A stretch of DNA of 64,000 nt from CBDBBY01 sp965203795 (GTDB lineage Bacteria > Pseudomonadota > Alphaproteobacteria > Rhodobacterales > Rhodobacteraceae): NCBI GenBank assembly GCA_965203795.1, contig OZ241915.1, positions 1,178,001 through 1,242,000 of the forward strand. The letters are read 5' to 3'. Below, in pieces: positions 38,153 through 46,843 of this stretch. A program made the position numbers and the translations under genes. Under the pieces are notes generated by a model that saw only the letters and a list, made by a program, of their open reading frames with translations, was not told the origin of the DNA and searched no databases. Numbering within the stretch: position 1 is the first letter of the stretch; each line of letters opens with the position of its first letter.

Positions 38153-39424
38153 ATGCTGAATGTGGTGAAAGCGAACTGGGCGCTGCTCGTCGGCATCCTG
38201 CTGCTCATGCTTGGGAACGGCATCCAATCGACGCTGCTCGGCGTGCGCGGCTCGATTGAAGGCTACTCACCGGCGACAATGTCGCTGGTCATGTCCGGTT
38301 ACTTCTTCGGGTTCCTAGGCGGCTCGCGGCTGGCTCCGAAACTCATCAGGCGGGTGGGGCACGTCAGGGTGTTCGCCGCGCTTGCGTCGCTGATTTCGGC
38401 CGTGATGATCCTTTACGCCGCGTTTCCGTCGGTCGCCGTCTGGACCGCGCTCCGGGTGATCATAGGGTTCTGCTTCTCCGGCGTGTACGTGGTCGCCGAA
38501 AGCTGGCTGAACGACAATTCGACGAACAACACGCGCGGCCAAGTGCTTTCTGTGTACTTGGTCGTGCAGCTGGTCGGGATCGTCAGCGCGCAGGGATTGC
38601 TGAACTTCGGCGATCCCAGCGGCTATTTCCTCTTCGTGATCGGATCGGTGTTCGTTTCGATTTCATTCGCTCCGATCCTGCTGTCGGTGTCTCCTGCTCC
38701 GGTCTTCGAATCGGCGAAGCCGATGTCGCTGCCGGGCCTCGTGCGGGTGTCGCCCTTGGGAACGGCAGGCTCGTTCTGCCTCGGAGCGCTCTTCGGCTGC
38801 CTGTGGGGAATGGGTCCGGTCTTCGGGACGGAGACCGGCATGACCGTCCAGCAGATCTCGCTGTTCATCGCCGCCATCTACGCGGGCGGGATGTTCTTCC
38901 AGTTCCCGGTCGGCTGGCTTTCGGACCGCTTCGACCGCAGGAAGCTGATCGTCGTGATGTCGTCGGTCTGCGCCGTCGCCGCCGTGGCGGGAACCTTCGT
39001 TTCCGGATGGTTTCCCGCCTTGCTGGCGGCGTCGTTCGTGGTCGGCGGCGTGGTGAATCCGCTCTACACGCTGATCATCGCCTACACGAACGACAATCTC
39101 GAGCCCGAGGACATGGCCTCCGCGGCGGGCGCGCTGATCTTCCTCAACGGCGCGGGCGCCGCGGGCGGGCCGCTGATCGTCGGCTGGATAATGAGCGCCT
39201 TCGGCCCGAACGGGTTTCTCTATTACATCGTTGCGGTCACGGCCTTCCTCGCCGCGTTCGCGCTGTTCCGGATGGCAGTGCGCCCGGCCGACCCGGACCA
39301 GCTGTCCGGTGCCTACACGCCGCTCGGCCCGACCACCACTCCGGTCGCCTTGGACATGGCGCAGGAGATCGCGAGCGAGACCCCTCCGGACGACGAATCC
39401 GCGAACATCGGGGACAGGGGGTAG
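38153..39424 (+). CDS. Major facilitator superfamily transporter (YcaD-like)
   Basis: 423 residues with about twelve hydrophobic segments in two sets of six. The loop 2-3 motif A is weak (SRLAPKLIRRVGHVRVFA); the equivalent in the second half is clear (PVGWLSDRFDRRKLIVVMSS). YVVAESWLNDNSTNNTRGQV in the fourth/fifth helix region is characteristic of the YcaD-type subgroup. The substrate cannot be predicted. A hydrophilic C-terminal tail follows (about 375-423). Confidence 0.87.
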   Translation: MLNVVKANWALLVGILLLMLGNGIQSTLLGVRGSIEGYSPATMSLVMSGYFFGFLGGSRLAPKLIRRVGHVRVFAALASLISAVMILYAAFPSVAVWTALRVIIGFCFSGVYVVAESWLNDNSTNNTRGQVLSVYLVVQLVGIVSAQGLLNFGDPSGYFLFVIGSVFVSISFAPILLSVSPAPVFESAKPMSLPGLVRVSPLGTAGSFCLGALFGCLWGMGPVFGTETGMTVQQISLFIAAIYAGGMFFQFPVGWLSDRFDRRKLIVVMSSVCAVAAVAGTFVSGWFPALLAASFVVGGVVNPLYTLIIAYTNDNLEPEDMASAAGALIFLNGAGAAGGPLIVGWIMSAFGPNGFLYYIVAVTAFLAAFALFRMAVRPADPDQLSGAYTPLGPTTTPVALDMAQEIASETPPDDESANIGDRG

Positions 39425-39657
39425 GGGCCAGTCGCTCCCTCGGCCTGCGGGTTCGCGGTTCCGGATTTCCGGCGGCAAGGCAGGCGTTCCGGACGGGATA
39501 CACTATCCCGCGGGCCCGGCCGCCGCTCGTTCGTTTGTTGCGGACAGGCTTTGCGGCGCATATGTTGCGCCTCGCAGAGCGGATTTCGTCGCCGCAGCTG
39601 GTTCGCGGCGAAGCCAAGGCATCCGCAAGGGCACGTGTCGGTTTTGGAGAGCGGGTT

Positions 39658-40242
39658 ATGGACGGGGATTTCAGGACGAGCTTCGTGAGGGAGCCGGTGA
39701 ACCCGCGCAGCCATTCGGCGCTGGTGCTGAACGCGGATTTCAGGCCGCTTTCGTACTACCCGCTTTCGCTCTGGAGCTGGCAGGACTCGGTCAAGGCGGC
39801 CTATCTGGACCGCGTGAACGTGGTGTCCGAGTACGACCATGTCGTGAGGTCGCCCACGGTCGAGCTGCGCCTGCCGTCTGTGGTGGTGCTTCGGGAGTAC
39901 GTCAAGCCCAGCAAGGCGTCGGCGTTCACGAGGTTCAACCTGTTCCTCAGGGACGAGTTCTCCTGCCAGTACTGCGGCGCGTCAAGCGAGCTCACGTTCG
40001 ACCATGTCGTGCCGCGGTCGAGGGGAGGCAGGACCTCCTGGGACAACGTCGTCGCGGCATGCTCGGCCTGCAATCTCAGGAAGGGCGCCCGCATCCTGTC
40101 CGAGTGCGGCCTGTCGCTGAAGCGGCGACCGGCCGAGCCCACTTCCGAGGAGCTGCTGAACAAAGGCCGGAAATTCCCGCCCAACTATCTCCACGAGAGC
40201 TGGCTGGATTTCCTTTACTGGGATGCTGTCCTGGATGAGTGA
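39658..40242 (+). CDS. HNH endonuclease family protein
   Basis: 194 residues from ATG 39658 (MDGDFRTSFVREPVNPRSHS). N-terminal ALVLNADFRPLSYYPLSLWS; the HNH fold is in the C-terminal half with zinc cysteines CQYCG and CSACN around FDHVVPRSRGG and SWDNVVAACSACNLRKG. This subgroup is widespread as a single chromosomal gene in alphaproteobacteria and is not obviously phage- or defence-linked. Role unknown, perhaps DNA processing. The frame is open far upstream, but that overlaps the MFS gene and is spurious. Confidence 0.88.
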   Translation: MDGDFRTSFVREPVNPRSHSALVLNADFRPLSYYPLSLWSWQDSVKAAYLDRVNVVSEYDHVVRSPTVELRLPSVVVLREYVKPSKASAFTRFNLFLRDEFSCQYCGASSELTFDHVVPRSRGGRTSWDNVVAACSACNLRKGARILSECGLSLKRRPAEPTSEELLNKGRKFPPNYLHESWLDFLYWDAVLDE

Positions 40243-40262
40243 AGCCAGGCGGCGATCCGGAA

Positions 40263-40724
40263 CTACGGATTCCTGATCGCCGCTGCGACCCACAAGCCCG
40301 CCAACGCCAGAGAGAGCAGGCCGTTCCACTCCGCCATTGAAAGCCCGATCAGGCTCCAGACCACTTCGTCGCAAAGCGGAACCGCCGCGGGCGCGGTCAA
40401 GTCGAGCAGATCCGCGCCGGACATCGATTGCAGCGGCGTGCCCGCGCAGGTTGACGGCCCGCTCCATAGCTTCCGCTCGACTCCGGAGTGGTAAAGCGCG
40501 AGGCCTGCCGCCGTGAATGCGGCGGCAGCACCGGCCCAGCAAAGCGCGGCGGCCGTGATCGCGACCGCCGCCACCGCGATGGCCGCCGCTGCCGCGTGCG
40601 GCCATCGCTGCCAGATGCACAGCTCGCAGGGCTGTAGGCCGACGCCGTACTGGAATGCGAACGCCGCCAGCAGAAGCATGGCCGATCCTGCGCCTGCGGC
40701 GATTGCAAGCCTCACCCGGGTCAC
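40263..40724 (-). CDS. dsbB: Disulfide bond formation protein DsbB family
   Basis: Inner-membrane quinone-dependent oxidase that recharges DsbA. The GTG at 40724 overlaps the yqaA TGA (GTGA) and gives 153 residues with four hydrophobic segments. The first redox pair is CELC in LQPCELCIWQRWPHA. The second pair is probably the Cys in GPSTCAG and that in VPLCDEVVW. The signature PLCDEVVWSLIGLSMAEWN matches DsbB-family C-termini. It would pair with a DsbA, possibly the protein at 15089-15877. Confidence 0.88.
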   Translation of the reverse strand: MTRVRLAIAAGAGSAMLLLAAFAFQYGVGLQPCELCIWQRWPHAAAAAIAVAAVAITAAALCWAGAAAAFTAAGLALYHSGVERKLWSGPSTCAGTPLQSMSGADLLDLTAPAAVPLCDEVVWSLIGLSMAEWNGLLSLALAGLWVAAAIRNP

Positions 40725-41305
40725 AGCAGCTCGACGACGAAAAAGGATCCCACGAGCGCGACAGCCGCCAGCGTGAACAGCAGCCCCAGCCTGGCTTCTA
40801 TGAAGCTCTTGATCGGCTCGCCGAATTTCCAAAGCAATGCGGCCACGAGAAAGAACCTGGCTCCCCTTGCGATTACGCTGCACATTACGAAGACCGGGAA
40901 GGAAAGTCCGGTTGCGCCCGACAGAATCGTGATCACTTTGTAGGGAAACGGCGTAACGCCCGCCACGAGCACGGCAAGTGCGCCGTATTCATTGTAGCTC
41001 TCCGCGAATTCCGCGAACCGATCACCGTATCCGAGAAACTCGAGCATGGGCTTGCCCGCCTGCTCGAACATCGCAAGGCCGATCAAGTATCCCAGGACGC
41101 CGCCCGCGACCGAGCTGGCGAGGCATACGCCAGCGATCAGGAACGCGCGGCTAGGCGCCGCCAGCACCATCGGGATCAGGAGAACGTCGGGCGGGATAGG
41201 GAAAACCGAGCTCTCCAGGAAGCTGACTGCCGCCAGAGCGGGCAGCGCATGCTTGTGGCCCGCGAGAGCGAGCACCCAGTCGTAAAGCCGCCTGATCAGC
41301 GTCAT
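40721..41305 (-). CDS. YqaA family membrane protein (VTT/DedA-like)
   Basis: 194 residues from ATG 41305 (MTLIRRLYDWVLALAGHKHA); the longer frame to 41359 lacks family similarity. Core PALAAVSFLESSVFPIPPDV, VAGGVLGYLIG and GVTPFPYKVITILSGATGLS with re-entrant helices, typical of VTT-domain proteins implicated in lipid scrambling and membrane homeostasis. It is coupled to dsbB by a 4-bp overlap. Confidence 0.86.
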   Translation of the reverse strand: MTLIRRLYDWVLALAGHKHALPALAAVSFLESSVFPIPPDVLLIPMVLAAPSRAFLIAGVCLASSVAGGVLGYLIGLAMFEQAGKPMLEFLGYGDRFAEFAESYNEYGALAVLVAGVTPFPYKVITILSGATGLSFPVFVMCSVIARGARFFLVAALLWKFGEPIKSFIEARLGLLFTLAAVALVGSFFVVELL

Positions 41306-41392
41306 CCCGCCTCTCGCCCCGCGCCGCGGCACCGGCACCGCTTTCGGCCGATCAGCCATGGGAACGGCGGAGCCTTCTGCGGCAATTCCAAT

Positions 41393-42211
41393 CTATTCTT
41401 GCTGTCCGGAGGTCCGGAGCGAAGATTTCCGCGTCGCGGACAGCGTGCGGCCGCCGTCAGCGCTCGCGGAAAGCTCGGCGAACGTTCCCCCGACATAAGG
41501 ATACGGAGGCTCCGGGCAATCGTGCTGCTCCGCGAAATCCGCCGAACGGTGCTTGGGCTGGTAGCCGAGTTCATGGGCCCTCGAATTGTCGAAATACGGG
41601 TGCATCGGATTCGAAACGCCGTAAACGACTTCGGCGTGCACCCGGGGATCCTCAAGTCCAATCAACATGAGCTTGGCGAGATCCTCTGGATGGACCCAAG
41701 TGGAAAGCGTCCGCCTGTCCGCGGGCTGGGGCAGCACCGTGCCGATCCGGATGGCGAACGTCCGCATGCCGTGCTTGTCGGCGTAGAGCATGCAAAGCGA
41801 CTCGCCGAACACTTTGGAAACGCCGTAAAGCGAATCCGGCCTGATCACGTCCGATGGCCCGAACGGCCGCTCCGCGGGCATGTAGCCCACGGCGTGGAGC
41901 GACGATGCGAACACGATGCGCTCGACCCCTTCGAGTTTTGCGCACTCGAACAGGGAAATCGTCCCTTCGATGTTGCACTCGCGGACCGTTTCCCAGTCCG
42001 CTTCGACCGGCTGTCCGCCGAGATGAATGACGCCTCGGGCTCCCGCCAGCACTTTCCGGAGGGAAGGCCGACTCGTGAGTTCGCACCTGATGCCTCCGGG
42101 AATCTCATTGCGGTCCGTCGGCACGAGCTGGTCGACCGCGCGCTCAAGGTAAGGCCTGACCATGCCGGCGACGCCGCCAGCGGCGCCGGTCATCACGATG
42201 CGTCCAGTCAT
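41393..42211 (-). CDS. NAD-dependent epimerase/dehydratase, uronate dehydrogenase-like
   Basis: 272 residues from ATG 42211 (MTGRIVMTGAAGGVAGMVRP). Rossmann motif TGAAGGVAG, VIHLGGQPVEADW, the catalytic Tyr-x3-Lys in DSLYGVSKVFGESLC with the upstream SSLHAVG serine, and FAIRIGTVLPQPADRR. The pattern fits short-chain epimerase-like uronate dehydrogenases, which oxidise glucuronate or galacturonate to the lactone; other sugar-nucleotide epimerases remain possible. No uronate catabolic genes are adjacent. Confidence 0.8.
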   Translation of the reverse strand: MTGRIVMTGAAGGVAGMVRPYLERAVDQLVPTDRNEIPGGIRCELTSRPSLRKVLAGARGVIHLGGQPVEADWETVRECNIEGTISLFECAKLEGVERIVFASSLHAVGYMPAERPFGPSDVIRPDSLYGVSKVFGESLCMLYADKHGMRTFAIRIGTVLPQPADRRTLSTWVHPEDLAKLMLIGLEDPRVHAEVVYGVSNPMHPYFDNSRAHELGYQPKHRSADFAEQHDCPEPPYPYVGGTFAELSASADGGRTLSATRKSSLRTSGQQE

Positions 42212-42435
42212 AGGCGGCACTGTCCCTCGCGGAGAAATCGGGATCGCGCTTGCATCGACTGCGGAACGCTTGTCCATTGCGCGGCCGTCCGGCTCAATGG
42301 CGGTTACAAGTTGGGAAACGATTGTTCAAACGGCCGTTCCGATCGCGACCAAGCGTTCCGGCGTCCTTTTGAAGGCGCGGCAGCGGGTCCCGGAGGCCGA
42401 GCGGCGGAGATTGCGCTGACCCAAGGCCGCTTTCG

Positions 42436-43017
42436 ATGAACACGCCCGCCCATCTGATCATCGGCGCCGCCGCCTTCGCGCGCCCGGATGCCAAGGCGGT
42501 CAACGCGTCGGCCGTGCTGGGTTCGCTGGCGCCGGACGTGTCGCTCTATGTCCTCGTATTCAACGCGATCTTCATTCAGGGCATGTCCGAGCGGACCGTG
42601 TTCGGCGAGATGTATTTTTCGGACGAGTGGCAGCGCGTGTTCGCGATCGACAATTCGTTCTTCGTCTGGCTGGCGGTGCTTCTGGCAGGGATGGCGCTCA
42701 GAAAGCGCTGGATTCTGGTGTTCGGCGCCGCGGCGCTCATCCATCTCGCTCTCGACATGCCGCTCCATCACGACGACGGGCGGCAGCACTTCTGGCCCTT
42801 CAGCGACTGGGTGTTCAGCAGCCCGGTGAGCTATTGGGATCCGACCCGGCACGGGCTGATCGTCGGATCGCTCGAGGCGCTGGTCTGCATCGCGCTCTGC
42901 GCACTGCTCTGGCGTCGCTTCAGCGGCTGGCCCGCGCGCGCCATGACCGTTGCCGCCGGAACGGCGGAGATCGTGTCTTCCAGCTTGCCGTTCGTGGTGA
43001 CGCTGCTGTTTCGGTAG
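42436..43017 (+). CDS. Small integral membrane protein, metal-dependent hydrolase-like
   Basis: 193 residues. The N-terminal TPAHLIIGAAAF and the central HLALDMPLHHDDGRQHFWPF with following SDWVFSSPVSYWD form a His/Asp-rich pattern like the YdjM/DUF457-type membrane hydrolases. About four hydrophobic segments. The substrate is unknown. It stands between the epimerase and the tRNA-Leu pair. Confidence 0.7.
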   Translation: MNTPAHLIIGAAAFARPDAKAVNASAVLGSLAPDVSLYVLVFNAIFIQGMSERTVFGEMYFSDEWQRVFAIDNSFFVWLAVLLAGMALRKRWILVFGAAALIHLALDMPLHHDDGRQHFWPFSDWVFSSPVSYWDPTRHGLIVGSLEALVCIALCALLWRRFSGWPARAMTVAAGTAEIVSSSLPFVVTLLFR

Positions 43018-43119
43018 TGCTCGGCGCGGAAAGGCGGCTTTTGCGGATGAGCGATTCCGCCTTGCGGACCGGGCTCGCCGGCAGCTGCCTCGCAAGCGCT
43101 TGCCCCGGTGGCTCACTTG

Positions 43120-43148
43120 TTGACCGGCTAGCGCAGCAGGGATAGGAA
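43120..43148 (+). promoter_or_regulatory. Possible promoter of tRNA-Leu(CAA)
   Basis: TTGACC at 43120-43125 and TAGGAA at 43143-43148, spaced by 17 bp, ending 9 bp before the tRNA. The -10 box is poor. Confidence 0.35.
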
Positions 43149-43157
43149 AATTCCCTT

Positions 43158-43242
43158 GCCCGAGTGGCGGAATTGGTAGACGCAGGGGACTCAAAATCCC
43201 CCGACTTCGGTCGTGCGAGTTCGAGTCTCGCTTCGGGCACCA
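43158..43242 (+). tRNA. tRNA-Leu (anticodon CAA)
   Basis: 85 nt, CCA encoded. Acceptor arms GCCCGAG and CTTCGGGC pair. The anticodon stem GGGGA/TCCCC encloses CTCAAAA, giving CAA. Long variable arm, T-arm GCGAGTTCGAGTCTCGC. It is 221 bp upstream of the intron-bearing tRNA-Leu. Confidence 0.96.
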
Positions 43243-43422
43243 GATATACAGCTTTCCATGATGCGCGACCGCCTGAACGGCGCCGTTGCGAGCGGGCCGT
43301 GAACACGGCGTCGAGCGCGTTGTGGCGGCGATCCTCGTGACCGGGCGACGGCTTTCGAACGGCGGCCATGCATGGGCGCGGGGCAGGGGGCGACGTAGGG
43401 CCTGTCGCCGTTCCGCAGCGAA

Positions 43423-43452
43423 CTTGGCAGGCGGAGCCGCCGGTACTATAAC
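43423..43452 (+). promoter_or_regulatory. Probable promoter of the intron-bearing tRNA-Leu
   Basis: CTTGGC at 43423-43428 and TATAAC at 43447-43452, spaced by 18 bp; the -10 box lies 11 bp before the mature tRNA start, the normal distance for a tRNA promoter. Confidence 0.55.
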
Positions 43453-43463
43453 TCGCCCTCTGT

Positions 43464-43766
43464 GCGGGCGTGGCGGAATCGGTAGACGCGACGGACTTGA
43501 CGGAAACTTGAGTGCCCTGCCGGGAAACCGCAGGTGCAGAACCGCTCAAATTCGGGGGAACCTGTCGAATGGCAATCCCGAGCCAAGCCCGGTCGGCGGC
43601 CGGGAAGGTGTAGAGACTAGATGGGCGGCACCTAAAGCGTTCGGCCAAGGTGAAGGGATAGTCCAGACCACAAACCCGGCATCGTCCGGGGCGGCGAAAG
43701 CCGCAGCTGGTAAGAAAATCCGTTTGCCGCAAGGCAGTGGGGGTTCAAGTCCCCCCGCCCGCACCA
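43464..43766 (+). tRNA. tRNA-Leu (anticodon UAA) interrupted by a group I intron
   Basis: Two exons, 43464-43498 and 43715-43766. Joined, they give an 87-nt class II tRNA with CCA: acceptor arms GCGGGCG/CGCCCGC, anticodon stem ACGGA/TCCGT and loop CTTAAAA, anticodon TAA. The interruption falls between the U and the first A of the anticodon, the same site used by the cyanobacterial and plastid tRNA-Leu(UAA) intron. Exon flanks GACGCGACGGACTT and AAAATCCGTTTGCC are the expected tRNA. The gene can only work if the intron is removed. Confidence 0.95.
43499..43714 (+). ncRNA. Self-splicing group I intron (tRNA-Leu type)
   Basis: 216 nt. The 5' exon end ACTT can pair with GAGT at 43510-43513, giving a U-G wobble at the splice site (P1). 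Conserved core stretches are TTCGGGGGAACC near 43551 (P4/Q-like), GTGTAGAGACTAGATGGGC at 43608-43626 (R/P7) and AAGGGATAGTCC at 43653-43664 (S). The intron ends in G (GGTAAG). These elements and the insertion site fit the IC3-type tRNA-Leu(UAA) introns. No endonuclease ORF, so it is a compact ribozyme. Confidence 0.93.
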
Positions 43767-43853
43767 AGAAAAAATTTGCCTGCGTCGCTCGCGCGTGTCT
43801 TTGGCTCGTGCCGTGACGTTTCTCCCATGCTTCTTCAGCTAATCCTGCATGAG

Positions 43854-43885
43854 TGAACCGCCCCGTGTTTGCTGGAGAGCAACAG
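43854..43885 (+). repeat. Left terminal inverted repeat of the 43.9-51.5 kb island
   Basis: TGAACCGCCCCGTGTTTGCT then GGAGAGCAACAG. The reverse strand at 51513-51544 reads TGAACTGCCCCGTGTTTGCC then GGAGAACAATGC: about 26 of 32 positions match, in inverted orientation. The TGAACCGCCCC start resembles IS3-family ends. No transposase is attached and no target duplication is evident. Confidence 0.8.
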
Positions 43886-43921
43886 AATAAAGTGATGGCA
43901 CGGAAACCAAACGCTTCTGTG

Positions 43922-44929
43922 TCACTTTGACAGTTTCTTGAGCATTTTTTGCACGACCGGCGCCAACTTTTTTAATTCGAATTCCAACTTATGGCGAGTT
44001 TCGCCGCCAGCTTGCGCCAAGGCTTTCTCCGCATCTTCCGAGGCCAGCCATTTACGGAACTTTGCAAGCTTCGCGTAGGCTGGGCTATCAGCACCAGCCT
44101 CTAACGCCCATTCGTAACCCTCTTCAAAGTCATATTCTCCGGCCTTAAACTTCTTTAGCGGCTTGGGTGCCTTGCAAAGCACTGCAAGTTTGTTCCGTAC
44201 ATCTACTGCATGCTCAATCTCACCGGATTCAATTTTTTTCACGATCAACTTATCAAACTCCTCGCTACGAACGTTTTTGATGGGCGTTGATCTCAGGTAC
44301 TCGTCATAATAGCTCCAGTGCTTCTTCTCATCCTGTCCATGGTCAACCATGAATTGGTAGACTTGGACCATGTGTTTGACCTTTTGCATTGTTTCCCCGA
44401 CCTCCCGAGCTAACTTGTCGATTGGAATGTCATGGTTCGTGTGCCGCCGATAAAGGAATCCAGCCTTTTCAAACGGCGGCCACTCTGTCTTCCCCTTGAG
44501 GTGGTATTGTCCGAGAAGTGCAAAAATTAGTTTTTCATTAATATCCTCGGGAAGGAGACGCACCTTAATCTTTCCCCACTTGATCGGGTCCAAATTCGCC
44601 AGAAACCGGTAGGCAGCCAAACGACTGTTTCCTTCCAAGACGTCAAGCGTTCCATCCCGTACAATAATCGGGTCTGTTAATCCACCATCACGCCGAATAT
44701 CTTGGATCAATTCCTTAACGTGGTCCATTTCAAGGAGCTTCGCTTGGATTTCGTTTTGGCTAGGTTCTGAGCCTCCATCTTTTCGTAGCACAGAATAAAT
44801 GCGAGGATTTTCAACAAAAAATCTAAGCGTCTCATGTGGAAGCATTGTTGTGACGATTGGGATTTCTTGCTCGCGAATGAGAATTGTTTTGTCATTCTGC
44901 TCTTGCGTCGTCATGAGTGGCTGTTTCAT
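43922..44929 (-). CDS. ParB/Srx-like domain protein B (island operon, last gene)
   Basis: 335 residues from ATG 44929, overlapping the helicase stop as ATGA. The N-terminal half holds a ParB-type fold: IQDIRRDGGLTDPIIVRDG (about 76-93) and the nucleotide-site-like DVLEGNSRLAAYRFL (96-110). Then comes KVRLLPEDINEKLIFALLGQ and a helical C-terminus with TMQKVKHMVQVYQFM, which may be an HTH. ParB-family folds bind CTP and DNA or act as nucleases. No ParA is nearby and the gene sits in a helicase-nuclease operon, so plasmid-type partitioning is unlikely. Clearly A+T-richer than the surrounding core genes. Confidence 0.78.
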   Translation of the reverse strand: MKQPLMTTQEQNDKTILIREQEIPIVTTMLPHETLRFFVENPRIYSVLRKDGGSEPSQNEIQAKLLEMDHVKELIQDIRRDGGLTDPIIVRDGTLDVLEGNSRLAAYRFLANLDPIKWGKIKVRLLPEDINEKLIFALLGQYHLKGKTEWPPFEKAGFLYRRHTNHDIPIDKLAREVGETMQKVKHMVQVYQFMVDHGQDEKKHWSYYDEYLRSTPIKNVRSEEFDKLIVKKIESGEIEHAVDVRNKLAVLCKAPKPLKKFKAGEYDFEEGYEWALEAGADSPAYAKLAKFRKWLASEDAEKALAQAGGETRHKLEFELKKLAPVVQKMLKKLSK

Positions 44930-46407
44930 GTCGCGTTTTCTTCCTCCAAACCGAGCACATCTCGCAACATAGCGCCGAATGCATAGTCGGCCTGTGCGTC
45001 ATATTCGCTGCGGTCTATATCTCCTTGGCCAAGTTGCGCGGCCAAATTCTTTGCCGCCAGCAGTGAATCGACCCAACCGTCGACAGTTCCTTTGGCAACA
45101 AGGTTAGTTACGAAACACGCGCGCTCTTGCGAAATTCGGTGGATACGGTCCTGCGCCTGCAAATAGTCATCAAGGCTGAAGCTACGGTCATAAAAGACTG
45201 CGTGATTAGCTACAGTGAGCGTTAGACCTTCCTTTGCGGCACCCGGCGTTGCAACTAGTACACGGCACCCACGATCTTCCTTGAATGCCATAAGTGACTC
45301 CTCGCGTTCAGCAATGCCAAGAGCGCCGTGCACGATACGCACACCGTAAGCATCAAGACGTTGTCCAAGGAAATCAGCGTTTTCGATGAAGCATGTCCAA
45401 CCGATAATCTTCTCGCCTTTATCCACCGCGTCCCGAACAAGCGTTTCAAGTGGTAAAAGCTTTCCGGGTTCTCTTTTATAGGACTGGTCGACCATCGACG
45501 GATTCGACGCGACTTGGACAAGTCGCAGCAATCGTTTCAGAATCGATTCAACATCGTCGAGAATTGGTCTGCCATTCTGAACTACGATTGCTGCCAACTC
45601 TGCGCGAAACTGTTCATAAAGTTCCGCTTGGCGTGGTTCAAGTGCACACTCCAAGTTCTGTACCGTCTTGTTTGGCAAACTGAGTCCTGCAGATTTCTTG
45701 GTTTCCCTGATAGTGAAGCTACGAGTTTTCTTTAAGACTGATTCCACACTTGAGGCAAACACTTCCGCACGGGAGGTGTCCCGGCTAAAGTCATTGGATA
45801 GGTCAAGGTTGCGCTTGAATGCTGGAAAGTCATCACCAAGTGCTTTGCCACCATCAAGGAACCTTATCTGTGACCACAAGTCGAAAGGCCGATTCGCAAC
45901 TGGAGTTCCCGACATGATAACTCTACGCACGAAATACTGCGACAGTTCGTGCAGAGCCCTCGACACTCGTGCATCCGGATTCTTGATCTTGTGGGCCTCG
46001 TCCAGCAGAACCCCTACCTTTCGAGTTTGCAAAAACAACTCGAGGCGCTGCCTTTCGGACACTATCGCCTCGTAATGAACGAGGTACAGAACCGCCGCGC
46101 TATTAAATGCGTAGAAATTTGCCTTCCGATCCTGACTCAGGAGACGAGGACGCAGGTGGCTGTGCGTAGCCACCTCTGCTTTCCAGTTCTCAATCAGGCC
46201 TTTTTTGGTAACAACCACAGCAGAGTCCGCGATGCCCTGCGCAAGCCAAAATAGTACAAGGTCAAGTCCGATCTTCGTCTTACCCAACCCTTGTTCGTGG
46301 AAAATTGCAGCGAATGGAAGACTCTTGGCCGCCTCAAATGCCTCAAGCTGATGAGAAAATGCGCTCCGCCGCGCTTCCAACTTCGGCTTTCGTGAAATTT
46401 TCAGCAT
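44926..46407 (-). CDS. SNF2-family helicase/ATPase
   Basis: 493 residues. Motif I is GLGKT at 40-44 (FHEQGLGKTKIGLD). Motif II is DEAH at 136-139 (VLLDEAHKIKNPDA), motif III MSGTPVANRP, motif V in VLVATPGAAKEGLTL, and motif VI QAQDRIHRISQ, which is diagnostic of SNF2-type translocases. There is no extra DNA-binding or nuclease domain. It would move along double-stranded DNA and remodel proteins or feed a nuclease. The ATG follows the nuclease stop by 6 bp with GGGAG as ribosome-binding site; its own stop overlaps the next ParB-like gene. Confidence 0.93.
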   Translation of the reverse strand: MLKISRKPKLEARRSAFSHQLEAFEAAKSLPFAAIFHEQGLGKTKIGLDLVLFWLAQGIADSAVVVTKKGLIENWKAEVATHSHLRPRLLSQDRKANFYAFNSAAVLYLVHYEAIVSERQRLELFLQTRKVGVLLDEAHKIKNPDARVSRALHELSQYFVRRVIMSGTPVANRPFDLWSQIRFLDGGKALGDDFPAFKRNLDLSNDFSRDTSRAEVFASSVESVLKKTRSFTIRETKKSAGLSLPNKTVQNLECALEPRQAELYEQFRAELAAIVVQNGRPILDDVESILKRLLRLVQVASNPSMVDQSYKREPGKLLPLETLVRDAVDKGEKIIGWTCFIENADFLGQRLDAYGVRIVHGALGIAEREESLMAFKEDRGCRVLVATPGAAKEGLTLTVANHAVFYDRSFSLDDYLQAQDRIHRISQERACFVTNLVAKGTVDGWVDSLLAAKNLAAQLGQGDIDRSEYDAQADYAFGAMLRDVLGLEEENAT

Positions 46408-46413
46408 TCTAGA

Positions 46414-46833
46414 TCACTCCCAGCCTATACCAGAATCGTCGATTACCTCTGTCGCTGGCCCATTGTCGTCAAGCGGCACCGCAAGCTCTGTTAGCAACGA
46501 TCTTGCTCTTGCCTTAAGGTTGGGAGGTACAGCTAGGATGAACAATCCATTCGGTGTATGTGCCAAATACTCGAGAAATGACGCGATCTGCTTACGTGAA
46601 CGATCTGTGTCAAGATCTTTTGCGGTCTTTGCTTCACCAACCACTGTTTTGGTGGTGGGCACATCGGTTGCATATACATCGGGTATATACTGCGGAAGCT
46701 TCGGAGGTCGTTCACCCCGCAAAGGACGTACAGAGTCATCCCGAATCATGATTTCACAGATCTTTCCGATTCGTCCATCCAAATGATCGATGATTGCCTT
46801 TACTAAGCGAGCATGGCGTTCGGATTCAGGCAT
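46414..46833 (-). CDS. Small PD-(D/E)XK-like nuclease
   Basis: 139 residues. The core is PDVYATDV (Asp52) followed by VVGEAKTAKDLDTDRSRKQI (Glu67-x-Lys69), the order and spacing of a PD-(D/E)XK active site, with an upstream helix bearing acidic residues (ICEIMIRDD). Size and motif suggest a stand-alone restriction-type or Holliday-junction-type nuclease. It lies 10 bp after ParB-like A and 6 bp before the SNF2 gene, so the four products are probably made together. Assignment from motifs only. Confidence 0.72.
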   Translation of the reverse strand: MPESERHARLVKAIIDHLDGRIGKICEIMIRDDSVRPLRGERPPKLPQYIPDVYATDVPTTKTVVGEAKTAKDLDTDRSRKQIASFLEYLAHTPNGLFILAVPPNLKARARSLLTELAVPLDDNGPATEVIDDSGIGWE

Positions 46834-46843
46834 ATCGCCGAAT

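Noticed and set aside
42304..43194. 296-codon minus-strand open frame over the small membrane protein gene
   Set aside because: The plus-strand protein has clear hydrophobic segments and family motifs; the minus frame has neither.
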